From: Alisma plantago-aquatica
Lineage: Eukaryota > Streptophyta > Magnoliopsida > Alismatales > Alismataceae
Assembly: GCA_963693085.1 (NCBI GenBank)
Contig: OY856412.1
Span: 1,059,604,244-1,059,668,243 of the forward strand
DNA: 64,000 nucleotides
Reading direction: 5' to 3'
The position numbers and the translations under genes were made by a program. This document shows, piece by piece, positions 54,995-64,000 of the stretch. The notes beneath the pieces are model-generated. The model saw only the letters and a program-made list of their open reading frames with translations. It ran no database searches and was not told where the DNA came from. How positions within the stretch are numbered: the stretch's first letter is position 1; every line of letters begins with the position of its first letter.

Positions 54995-56167
54995 ATTGAT
55001 GACCTCTTTGACCAGTTGCGTTGTGCAACCGTCTTCTCAAAGATAGATTTGAGGTCAAGATATCATCAACTCCGTATTAAGGATAGTGACATATCCAAGT
55101 CTGCCTTTAGGACAAGGTATGGTCACTATGAGTTCACAGTTATGTCATTTGGACTAACTAATGCACCAACTACATTTATGGAACTCATGAATAGAATCTT
55201 CCAACCCTTCCTCGATTAGTGCGTTGTTGTCTTTATAGATGACATTCTGATCTATAGTAGAGATGCTCAACAGCATGAACAACATCTTTGTCAAGTTCTA
55301 ACTTTTCTAAGGGAACATAAGCTATACGCTAAGTTTAGCAAGTGTGAGTTCTGGCTACCTGAAGTATCTTTCCTTGGACATGTGATATCTGCCTCAGGTA
55401 TTCGTGTTGACCCTAAAAAGGTAGAATCTATTCTACAATGGGAACAACCGAAAACACCGACGGAGATTCATAGTTTCTTAGGGTTAGCTGGCTATTACTG
55501 AAGGTTCATTAAGAACTTCAGTTCCATAGCCTTACCCTTGACTAAGTTGACCTAAAAAGATGTCCCTTTTGTCTGGAGTGATAAGTGTCAGTAATCTTTT
55601 CAGCTGCTGAAGGAGAGGTTGACAAGTGCACCTGTACTTGTGCTACCAGAGCAAGGCAAAGGATACATAGTTTTTTGTGATGCCTCCAAGAATGGACTCA
55701 GATGTGTGTTGATGCAAGATAAGAAAGTGATTTCTTTTGCTTCCTGACAGCTTAAGAAATGCGAGGAGAATTATCCGACACACGATCTGGAGCTAGCTGC
55801 TGTGGTTCATGCCTTGAAGATCTGGAGACATTACCTCTACGGAGAGACATTCCATATTTTCACTGATCATAAGAACCTTAAGTACATCTTCTCTCAGCAT
55901 GAGCTTAACATGAGACAACGTCGCTGGATGGAGTTAATCAAGGACTACGATTGTACAATTGATTACCATCCAGGAAAGGGCAATGTGGTTGCAAATGCTC
56001 TGAGTAGGAAATCAGCAACACCAACGATAGATAGAGCACAACTAAACTCTTTAGTATGCTCTAGGAGAGATATGCTTATCTCCATAAGGCAAGACAATGT
56101 ACAGTTGAAGGTGTCATTGTTAGCCAGGTTGTTAGCTGAGATGCATATAAAACCTACCCTAAGATAG
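54995..56167 (+). pseudogene. Tekay-2 rest of RT and RNase H (after CACTA-B)
   Basis: Opens with D-D-L-F-D-Q-L, followed by [11 protein letters not shown], and after a stop [11 protein letters not shown] near 55225-55260, the F-I-D-D active site. RNase H: F-C-D-A-S-K-N-G-L near 55675, [20 protein letters not shown] (55775-55835), H-I-F-T-D-H-K-N near 55855, then L-S-R. It carries at least five stops (for example 55217, 55499, 55552, 55591 and 55747). The catalytic residues of RT and RNase H are all present, but the frame is not continuous. Confidence 0.85.
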
Positions 56168-56215
56168 AAGATTAAGGAGGCACAACAAGTTGATGCTGTA
56201 GTTCAACAGATCAGA

Positions 56216-57124
56216 TTGGAGTATGGTAACGAGAAACAAGATGGTTTCCATGACTCAGATGATCAAGTAGCATGTTATCATGGAGGGATGATAGTGCCAG
56301 ATGTAGATAACTTGAGGAAGTTAGTCCTGGAAGAAGCTCATTCTTCAATGTATGCTATGCATCCAGGAAGCACCAAGATGTATCGAAACTTGAAAGATAT
56401 GTATTGGTGGCCTGGGATGAACAAAGATGTTGCAGACTTTGTTATGAGGTGTCCCGTGTGTCAGCAAGTTAAGGTTGAACACCAGAAGCCTGCAGGAATA
56501 ATGCAACCTCTACCCATACCACAATGGAAGTGGGATCATGTAACCATGGACTTTGTTGTTGGCCTACCCAGGACAAACAAAGGACATGATTCCATTTGGG
56601 TAATAGTTGATAGGTTGACAAAGACAACACATTTCTTACCTGTCAAAACAACCTATTCTGCTGAGAAGTTATCACAGTTGTATGTTGAGGAGATAGTGCG
56701 GCTGCACGGAGTTCCAGTCACCATAGTATCAGACAGAGGTCCCCAGTTTACGAGTCATTTTTGGGAATGACTGCACAAAGCTTTAGGCACCCAGTTAAGG
56801 TTTAGTACAACCTTTCATCCACAAACTGATGGACAGTCAGAAAGGACTATACAAACCTTGGAAGACTTACTGAGAGCATGTGTTCTCTAGTTTACAGGAA
56901 GTTGGGATCTACACCTAAGCTTGATAGAGTTTGCCTGTAACAATAGCTATCAACATAGCATTGATATGGCTCCTTATGAAGCTTTATACGGTAGACGTTG
57001 TAGATCACCCTCATGCTGGTATGAAACTGGTGAATATCAGCTGTTAGGTCCTGATCTTGTGCAACAAACCACAGTGAAGATTAAAGTAATACAACAACAG
57101 ATTAAGACTGCACAGGATAGATAG
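56216..57124 (+). pseudogene. Tekay-2 integrase
   Basis: 56216-56770 is an open frame of 184 codons. It has the HHCC finger (E-E-A-H-S-S-M-Y-A-M-H-P-G-S, then C-P-V-C-Q-Q), the first catalytic Asp in M-D-F-V-V-G-L-P and the second in S-D-R-G-P-Q-F. A stop at about 56768 precedes the [10 protein letters not shown] phrase with the catalytic Glu near 56825. After another stop near 56889, 56921-57124 continues with N-N-S-Y-Q-H-S-I-D-M-A-P-Y. Integrase inserts the DNA copy into the genome. All three DDE residues are there, but two stops split them. Confidence 0.85.
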
Positions 57125-57585
57125 AAATCTTATGCTGACAGATGTCGTAGACCCTTAGAATTCTAGGTTGGAGACAGAGTGTACCTCAAAGTCTCGCCTT
57201 GGAAGGGAGTTCTGAGATTTGGAAGGAAAGGGAAGTTAGCTCCTAGATTTATGGGGCCTTATCCAATCATGGAACAGATTGGAAAGGTAGCCTATAAACT
57301 AGAGTTACCACCAGAGCTACAGAGGTTACATCCTGTGTTTCACATTTCTATGCTGAGGAAATGTCACCCTGATATAGAGTCAGTTCTACAGCCTATGGAG
57401 GTAGAATTGAATGATGATATATCTTATAAGGAAGGACCAGTGTCAATCCTTGATAACATAATTAAAAAGTTGAAAAAGAAAGATATAAGTCTCGTGAAAG
57501 TCCTCTGAAATCATCGTGGTGTTGAAGAAGCCACATGGGAACTAGAGGAAGAGATGAGAAGGAAATACCCTGCTCTTTTCTCTTG
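57125..57585 (+). pseudogene. Tekay-2 integrase C-terminus and chromodomain
   Basis: 57179-57508 has F-G-R-K-G-K-L-A-P-R-F-M-G-P-Y and L-H-P-V-F-H-I-S-M-L. The end reads G-V-E-E-A-T-W-E-L-E-E-E-M-R after a stop at 57506-57508, the conserved chromodomain end of Tekay-type elements. The chromodomain would steer integration to heterochromatin. The final stop is at 57583-57585. Confidence 0.8.
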
Positions 57586-57607
57586 ATACGTTTTGTTGAT
57601 TTCGAGG

Positions 57608-57635
57608 ATGAAATCCTTGTAAGGGGTGGATAATT
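57608..57635 (+). other. Tekay-2 polypurine tract region
   Basis: GAGGATGAAATCC upstream, then AAGGGGTGGATAATT, leading into the 3' LTR TGTAACATCC. Confidence 0.75.
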
Positions 57636-60600
57636 TGTAACATCCCTGACCTGGGTTATGAGTTAACCCTAGGTGTTTTGCTTAATTATGTAATTAGATG
57701 CTTGTGATTATCTCTTGGTATGTAATTAAAGCTCCTGAGGAACATATATTTCTTTTTCTGTCCTTTTTGAACAGTGTTGTAATATTGTTTTGTAATACAT
57801 GGATCTATGTGCAAATTACCCAATTAGAGGGGTTAACTTGCAAATTAAACCTGTTAAGATGTTCCTTTAGTGATAAGACATCAGAAGTATGAATATGATG
57901 AAGTATGATGGATTCTCCAAGCTTGGGCACCAAGATGCAGCTTGTGAAGCAATCCTTGTGCTTTAAACCCTAGTTTTGGAGTAAAGTGCAATTTACCCAA
58001 AATGCGGGGTGCAACTTGTAAAATACACCTTCTAGAATATCTTTTATGACTCTTGACATCATTTAGAGTAAAAATGATGAAGAGGGCGCTTCTTTTGAGT
58101 AATCATATAAGAAGGAACACCTTTTTAATTAAATAATCAAGTTGTAAGTAAAGAGACCCTTTTATATGTGCACCTTAGTAATAAGTTGACCTTCTTTGCC
58201 TTTAGCCCTTGGTTTTAGAAATAGTTTTACCTTATAAATAAGGAGAAGGGATGTGCCTAAAGAAGAGAGGGACCTAGATGTGAAAACAAGAAACTAGATG
58301 TCTTTATGTTGAAGTTTCACCCAAAGTACATATACACTCTTCCTTTGCAACCAAAGGAAACATCTCCCCTTCCTTCTCACTTATCCCCTTGATAAACCGA
58401 CTAAAGGCAGAGCTCTAGAGCAAAGGAGAATGGCTAAGGAGAATCTAGGTAATCTTGGGTCATCTTATTGCTCGGATTCATGGAGGAAGTTGGGTTACAG
58501 GGTTGGTTTTATGGATTTCTTACTTAGCTCTTTATTTCTAGCCGACTTTTCCCAACCAATTCTTGGAGAAACACCCTTGGCCGACCTATGGAGCTCAAGA
58601 TGACATTAAATTCTTGGAAGCTTGGAGCTCTAGGAATGACCTTAAGTCGGGTTTTATAACTCTAAACCCTTTTTTCTTTGTTATGCATATCTTTTCTATG
58701 TGTTAGTTGCTAGTTCTTCCTTTTCCCTACTCTTCCTTGCACTTTTGCAAGCAAAACCGTGAAGAACAAACCTTAGTGTTAAGGTAGAAGATGATGGGCG
58801 TTAATCCCAATGTTGGTCCTTATCCTACTTTATCAAATGATCTTAGCCATTTGGTCTAAACGATTTGCAAGACCGTTTAGATTCAAACGGTCTCCAAGAC
58901 CATTTGGGAGGTTTGACCAAGTGAAGACCATTTATAGGTCTCCTAGACACATTATGAGTTAATCATCTACAAAGAATCATAATCTAATTGCAAGTAAATC
59001 ACAAGTTGAAGGCACTTCAATCCCCTAAACCCTAATCAGGTTCAATTGCTGATTTCATGGACCAATTGTGTTGAAGTTTGGGTTGAGTGGCCCAAATGGT
59101 TTCAAAACCATTCGGGAGTCACCCAAATGGTCTCAAGACCGTTTGGAGGTCTAGGGTTAAGGAAATTTGATCAATTGAAGGTCCAATCACAATAGGTTGT
59201 TGAAATAATTGAAAGTGCTGATTTGTAACTTAATTAGGGTTCATCCCTTAACAAATGGACTTAGATTTTGATGGGACTTTGGGAAAACGGTCTCAAGACC
59301 GTTTGGAGGATGTCCAAACGATCTCAAGACCGTTTGGGCCAAGTCATGGCTCAATTGGATGATAGTTGATGGGTTCAACTTCAATTAGACTCATGTTAAT
59401 GGATGTTGATGGTTGATCGATTACAAGCCCGAATTCAATTGGTTCCAACCCTAATTGGCTATCAATTGAGGGTCAATTGAGTGTCCAATTGGTTAAGGAT
59501 AACCCTAATTGGCCCAATGGATAAGTGGTTAACATGAATGAGGTCAATTGAGGGGTTCAACCTTGAAAATCCTAATCGATTGCAAGTGTTGATGCACTTT
59601 TTGGGTCCATGCGGTTTTGAGATGTTTGGACCAAACGGTCTCAAGACCTTTTGGGACCAAATGATCTCAAGATCGTTTAGATCCATGTGGTTTCAATGGT
59701 GATTTGTTCAAACGGTTTCAAAGTCAACCATGTCCAAACGGTCAACATGATGAAACGGTTTCAAGACCATTTAAGGGCAAACAGTCTTGAGTGTCATGCA
59801 GTCTTGAAGGTCAATGGTTCCAAACGGTCAAACCTTCCAAACAGTTTCAAAACCATTTGGAGGTTGAAGTGTGAAATCGTTTGGAGACTTTTTAGGGTTA
59901 AGATTGCTTAATGTTTTGAAGGCTTATATTGTTCGATGGTTGTTTTACTCAAACCCTAATGATACCTAAAGACATTAAGGGGTTAAGTAATTAGTAGATT
60001 GAACCATGTTATGATTAATGGTGAACATTATCAATGTACCCTTAAAGGTTAAAGTAGGCAACACCCTTGAACAAGAAAACCCTAATGAATTTGATGGTGT
60101 TGATTTGACTTATGATTAATCAATGTTAACTTGACCTAACCTAATCTAGGGTGATGTAAACATCATCTAGTAGTAAGAGGAGAGAGAAGGCTCCTAATAT
60201 AATGAGAATCAAGTAACATACCTTCAATATGTAAGAATGTACATGATTAGGGAATGATCCATCAAGGTGAGATCATGGAAACCCTAATTATGATGATTAA
60301 TGAATCTTAACCTAATTTGAGGGCATCAATGATGATAATTTCACACATGATGATGCTATGAGCTCTATTCACTATGAAGTGAATAGTAAACCCTAATTCC
60401 AGGGTAATAACAGGTAATGTGAATAGTAAACCCTAATTGAAGGTGATTTGGTGAACGAAGTAATTTTGGGTTATGCCTTTGAGTATGAAACCCTAATTAT
60501 AAGTTGTAACTTGAAGAATATTTATGCCTTGTAAGCTAATAGGTTCAATAATCCTATGTTGAAGTGAATAAACCCAAACCCTAAAAATCAATGGTGATAT

Positions 60601-62284
60601 GTTGATTCTTAGCACGCCCGTGCTAAGGAGCACGACCGTGGTAGCCTGCCTTTGCACGACCGTGCAAGGGAGCACGGCCGTAGTGTACTATAAAAGAAAT
60701 TGAAAGGTTTTGGTATTGTGATGATATTGTTAAATATGCATATCCTCAATTATACTAATCATGCAGGTGGTTAGCAAGAAGTAATCATAGCCAGGTAAAG
60801 GTTATGATATCATATTCATTGAAAGCATGTTATTATCTTTATGAATAGTGACATACTATGTTGCCTAGTTCAAGTGGCATCATATGAGATCGATAGGCTG
60901 TAAGGGCCATGAGTAACATCAAGGTCATGCTGATTAGATGACTTATGATGAAATGATTAAGAATTGATATCCATATGATAACTGATGTGAGTTAAGCTTG
61001 ATACATTTAGTATTCTATTTTCATAGCTGAATTAATGTTTGAGAACATGCTTGATGCTAAAAGAATACTGAAATGTACATAAATAATCAATTATAATCAT
61101 ATCATGTTGATTCCTGATCATAGATCCATCACTGTCAGAAGCTAAATGATGGTGAAACAGGTTTTCCTAAGGGAACTCCTGGATCACATACGTTTGAGTA
61201 TGTCGGGGAATATGGACGCGAATATCCTTACGTCCTAGTTTAGGAGTTGACGTAGATGTACCTTAATCTATCAATCCTTCATTATACGTTTATGCCGGGA
61301 TGATGTATCACTAATCACCCGAGGAAATCTTTAATGCCGCATCAATGAGAGATAACAAGAGATCTTTCGATAGCGAAGAGAGTACAGATTGCCACTGTGA
61401 CTCTAATAGCGAAGTGCCAGAATACCCTGGTAAGCTATAGTAGTAGAGACATGAGATGTCTTGCATGTTGATCCTCACACTGACTGAGGAAGATGAGGTC
61501 ATCAGAATCTGGTTCTTTTGATGACCTCTGTATGATACCGATGTGACTTAGTAGTGATCGGTTGGAGTATGAGCGGTATACCTCATCTCCGTAGGGCATA
61601 ATAATGTTTGTAAAACATAATCAACCGCGTAGCGTATCTGCTTAGGTTGAACTATGAGAAACAATGATTGATGTTACATTGTTTATATTAATATCTTGTT
61701 CAAGAATCTAGTACACATATTCCTTAATGATGTTGCTTTACTTAATATCAAATCTACTGTTACAGGTCTTAAAGCTTATATTGGTTATGTTATTTCTTCT
61801 TTTTCTATAACAAAGCTTCTGGCGGAGAGTTATAACTCTCGCTGGGACAATTATTTAAAATTGTCTCACCCCGTAGATTTCAACTTTTTAGGTGGACGTC
61901 GAGGACGAAGGAACCAATCTGCGGGTGAGCAATATCAGCAACAGCAACACCAGTGGCAACAATGAATCTCAAGTGGAGATACTGGTTGTCAAGTCCTATA
62001 GTTAGTTGTCTTATGTCGTCTCTGTACTCTCAGGTCCTAGGAGTTAATAGGTCTGAGAATTTTGGCTTTAAGCCTCGAGATTTTGTATCTGGATGTATAT
62101 AATCACTCAAGAGGTGATTTAACAGAGATGTAAACTGTTTATATTGTTTAATTATAAAAGAGCTTTATGCTTGAAGATCTTTTCTTATAAAGTTTTAATT
62201 TCCAGTGATTTTTCATAATTCCTCTGCCAGTTAAACAATCACTTCCGCTTTAGTTAATCTCATTTTCCGAAGTAAGACGTCTCA
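57636..62284 (+). repeat. Tekay-2 3' LTR, about 4649 bp
   Basis: Partner of 40623-45330, ending GACGTCTCA. It has the same dispersed hairpins (58845-59885), GCACG cluster (60610-60691), eight AAACCCTAA sites and twin hairpins (61822-61865). It lacks at least three hairpin units of the 5' LTR and has one of its own near 59745. Confidence 0.92.
61696..61965 (+). other. Small open frame in Tekay-2 3' LTR (89 codons)
   Basis: Includes L-A-E-S-Y-N-S-R-W-D-N-Y-L-K-L and a Gln-rich end (Q-Y-Q-Q-Q-Q-H-Q). The 5' LTR preserves the middle of the frame. It spans the two hairpins, so conservation may reflect RNA or DNA structure and not protein. Not called as a gene. Confidence 0.3.
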
Positions 62285-63201
62285 ATTAAGACGAACAGAC
62301 CAATTGAATGCACGGAAATGTTCTTCGCAACAAACTACAACAATTGGGATAACAAAAAGAGGTGCTGGTTCCCTGGTTCATCCCTCCCTATATATAGGGT
62401 AGGGGAAGCCCCTACTAGATTGGGAACTTTCCCAATCGGCAACCAATCCTCGTCAAACCAGGGGTGTTTCCCTTTAGTTTCTTTCCTTGAGTCCAACATA
62501 ATCATCAACCAACTTGTACATCCAGTGAAACACAAGAAATCCAAGAGGGAAAGTCCCTCTATAAATCGTGGAATCATAGTCCCAGTGGGACTTGTACGAT
62601 GACCGTCCCATGTTGGATCAAGATCCAACGGCCTTCGTTGCCCGCGATCAAAAGAAAATGCCTTTTTCTTTCTATTTGTCAAATTAATGCCTTAATTTGG
62701 AGAATTCTTGAGAAATTAATATCTCCCAAACTATAACTCCTTTTTCACTCAAATTTTAAGGGGACGTTTGCCTTTACATTATCTAGCTATTTACGAAATT
62801 TGGGAAACAAAATACAATGGATGAGAAGGTTTACTTCCCTCCTAAGTTATTCTCTAATTAATCCAAAATTAATTGGTATTTCTTTTCCCTTTGCTATTAT
62901 TTTGTTATTTTGGGTCCCTTGGACCTCAAGACAACCTAAAGGCACGAACTCCCATATTGGAGAATATTTTCTTGCCTTTATCCTCTTTTAATTATCTATT
63001 ACTCATATTCTCCTTTTATTTAAACAAATCAATTTCCTTTTTATTTCTCTTTTCTTTTCAATTGGGCTCAATGGCCAACAAAGCCCATTATCAATCAATC
63101 AAGGCCATTTCACATGAAATTCATCACAAATCAAAGAAATAAATTTCTTTTATTCTTGAAAAGAGAATTACATCATTTTATTACATTTTGAGGTTATAAC
63201 A
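62285..63201 (-). repeat. Tekay-1 5' LTR, second segment
   Basis: Aligns with 32487-33402 of the other LTR (GACCAATTGAATGCACGG against TACCAATTGAATGCATGG, and so on). It ends GAGGTTATAACA. Holds the palindromic TATA at 62386-62399. Together with 38690-40622 it makes 2850 bp. Confidence 0.9.
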
Positions 63202-64000
63202 CCACAACTATTGGTTGACCATTGGGTTTATTTGTTTTGATAAAATAGTATAAACACATAAAATTCAAGAAAAGAGACTAGGTGAACATCAAGATTCAAG
63301 AGAAAAATAAATTTCAAGAAATAAAATTCACTTAGAATATATTTCCATGTCTCATTACCCAAAAATTCCAATAATCCAACATATTTTTATCTTATAGCTT
63401 CTTAAAATTATTTTTTGTGTTTCAACCCAAGGCTAGTATAATAGAGAGGAATAACTTTATTTACATCCAAATTATTCTATATTGAATCATATATTATAAT
63501 TAGGAGTCACACTTCTATTAATTCCAAACATTATTTATACAAGGAAAATTATCAGTTCTAGTTCATAAATGGAATGTCAAAGTTTTCCAACCAAAACAAA
63601 CTAGAATAAAAAAACCTCAGGGTGATGAATCCCCAAAAATGCATGTAAAAATGAACTATTGAGATGACATGTTACTAATGGTACACATAGACATCCTATA
63701 AAAAGAGATATCTTCTTGACCGACATTATACAATAAAATCCACTATTTGTCCCTATTATATGAAGATACATAAGAAATTGTGGAGGATATGTCATTTTCC
63801 CACACATATACCACAAATACGAAATAAAAATTTCGATCTATGATGAAGGTCCTCCTACTTCACTTGATTTATTCTTCCTCTTCATACCTTTCTTGATCAT
63901 TCTCCTTATTATTCTTCTTTTACATATTCATGTAACTTTAATAGAGGCAAAGACTATTCTATTTAGCCCTCAAGTGTGTGGGACAAGTTTGGAAGAAACT
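63202..64000. other. Unassigned AT-rich flank
   Basis: CCACA (63202-63206) is the right Tekay-1 duplication. The rest is AT-rich, with one minus-strand frame of 71 codons (63816-63601) that I do not recognise and do not call a gene. No repeat or transposon end was seen. Confidence 0.6.

Larger units (their letters stand above)
40623..62284 (+). mobile_element. Tekay-2: chromovirus Ty3/gypsy element, hosting CACTA-B
   Basis: Plus-strand element with LTRs of about 4.7 kb, unusually long, a tRNA-Met primer site and a polypurine tract. Gag, protease, RT, RNase H, integrase and a chromodomain are in order. It is inserted in the Tekay-1 LTR at GGTTAA: GTTAA (40618-40622) on the left and ATTAA (62285-62289) on the right, a 5-bp duplication with one change. 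The RT is split by CACTA-B (47516-54994), and removing it restores the frame across the junction. Numerous other stops mark it as dead. Confidence 0.92.
30552..63201 (-). mobile_element. Tekay-1: chromovirus Ty3/gypsy element hosting the nest
   Basis: Minus-strand LTR retrotransposon whose right (5') LTR is split by Tekay-2 at 40623-62284. Without that insert it is about 11 kb. LTRs start TGTAA and end TAACA on the plus strand. The primer site matches initiator tRNA-Met, and a chromodomain remnant follows integrase, which places it in the chromovirus group (Tekay/Del type by layout). Gag, protease, RT, RNase H, integrase and chromodomain are all present in order but with many stops, and the LTR pair is visibly more diverged than the Athila pair. 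Confidence 0.9.

Overview
This window is intergenic DNA from a plant nuclear genome, almost certainly a repeat-rich one. The identification rests on what fills it: Athila-type and chromovirus (Tekay/Del-type) Ty3/gypsy retrotransposons with plant primer-binding sites (tRNA-Asp and initiator tRNA-Met), two CACTA (En/Spm) DNA transposons carrying Transpos_assoc, DUF4216, DUF4218 and Ulp1-like domains, and L1-like LINEs with zf-RVT domains. I found no host protein gene, tRNA, rRNA or CRISPR array. The species cannot be told from the sequence.

Layout. (1) 1-1861: a poly(A)-tailed retroposed sequence without a recognisable protein. (2) 1862 to about 21675: an old, degenerate CACTA element on the minus strand (CACTA-A), split by a much younger Athila-type element, 5559-17443. 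The Athila element is also on the minus strand, has a perfect 5-bp target duplication ATCTC, LTRs of 1596 and 1615 bp, and a gag-pol broken by one stop codon. (3) 21676-22950: no assignable content. (4) 22950-30390: three LINE pieces. LINE-B (25678-29480, 16-bp target duplication) sits close to the 3' end of LINE-A, and a third fragment lies downstream. (5) 30552-63201: a three-layer nest. Tekay-1 (minus strand, LTRs about 2.85 kb) has Tekay-2 (plus strand, LTRs about 4.7 kb) inside its 5' LTR. Tekay-2 has a 7479-bp CACTA element (CACTA-B, 47516-54994, target duplication ATT) inside its reverse transcriptase. (6) 63202-64000: unassigned AT-rich flank.

Two things stand out. CACTA-B has lost the catalytic transposase core: a clean 271-residue reading frame joins its Transpos_assoc domain directly to DUF4216. 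It keeps a second multi-exon gene ending in a Ulp1-type cysteine protease whose His-Asp-Gln-Cys residues are all present. It also carries three tandem 316-bp units, each a near-perfect inverted repeat of about 190 bp.

Second, three unrelated element families here each carry their own dispersed short hairpin motif in or near their ends. These are GTCGATACCATCGAC in Athila (LTRs and 3' internal region), CCAAACGGTCT/AGACCGTTTGG in the Tekay-2 LTRs, and GCGTCGGTT/AACCGACGC in the CACTA-B ends. In both retroelement families the number of units differs between the two LTRs of one copy, so units have been gained or lost since insertion.

Relative ages follow from nesting. CACTA-A is older than Athila, LINE-A older than LINE-B, and Tekay-1 older than Tekay-2, which is older than CACTA-B. 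All protein genes here are transposon genes, and most are broken. The best preserved are the Athila gag-pol and the two CACTA-B genes.
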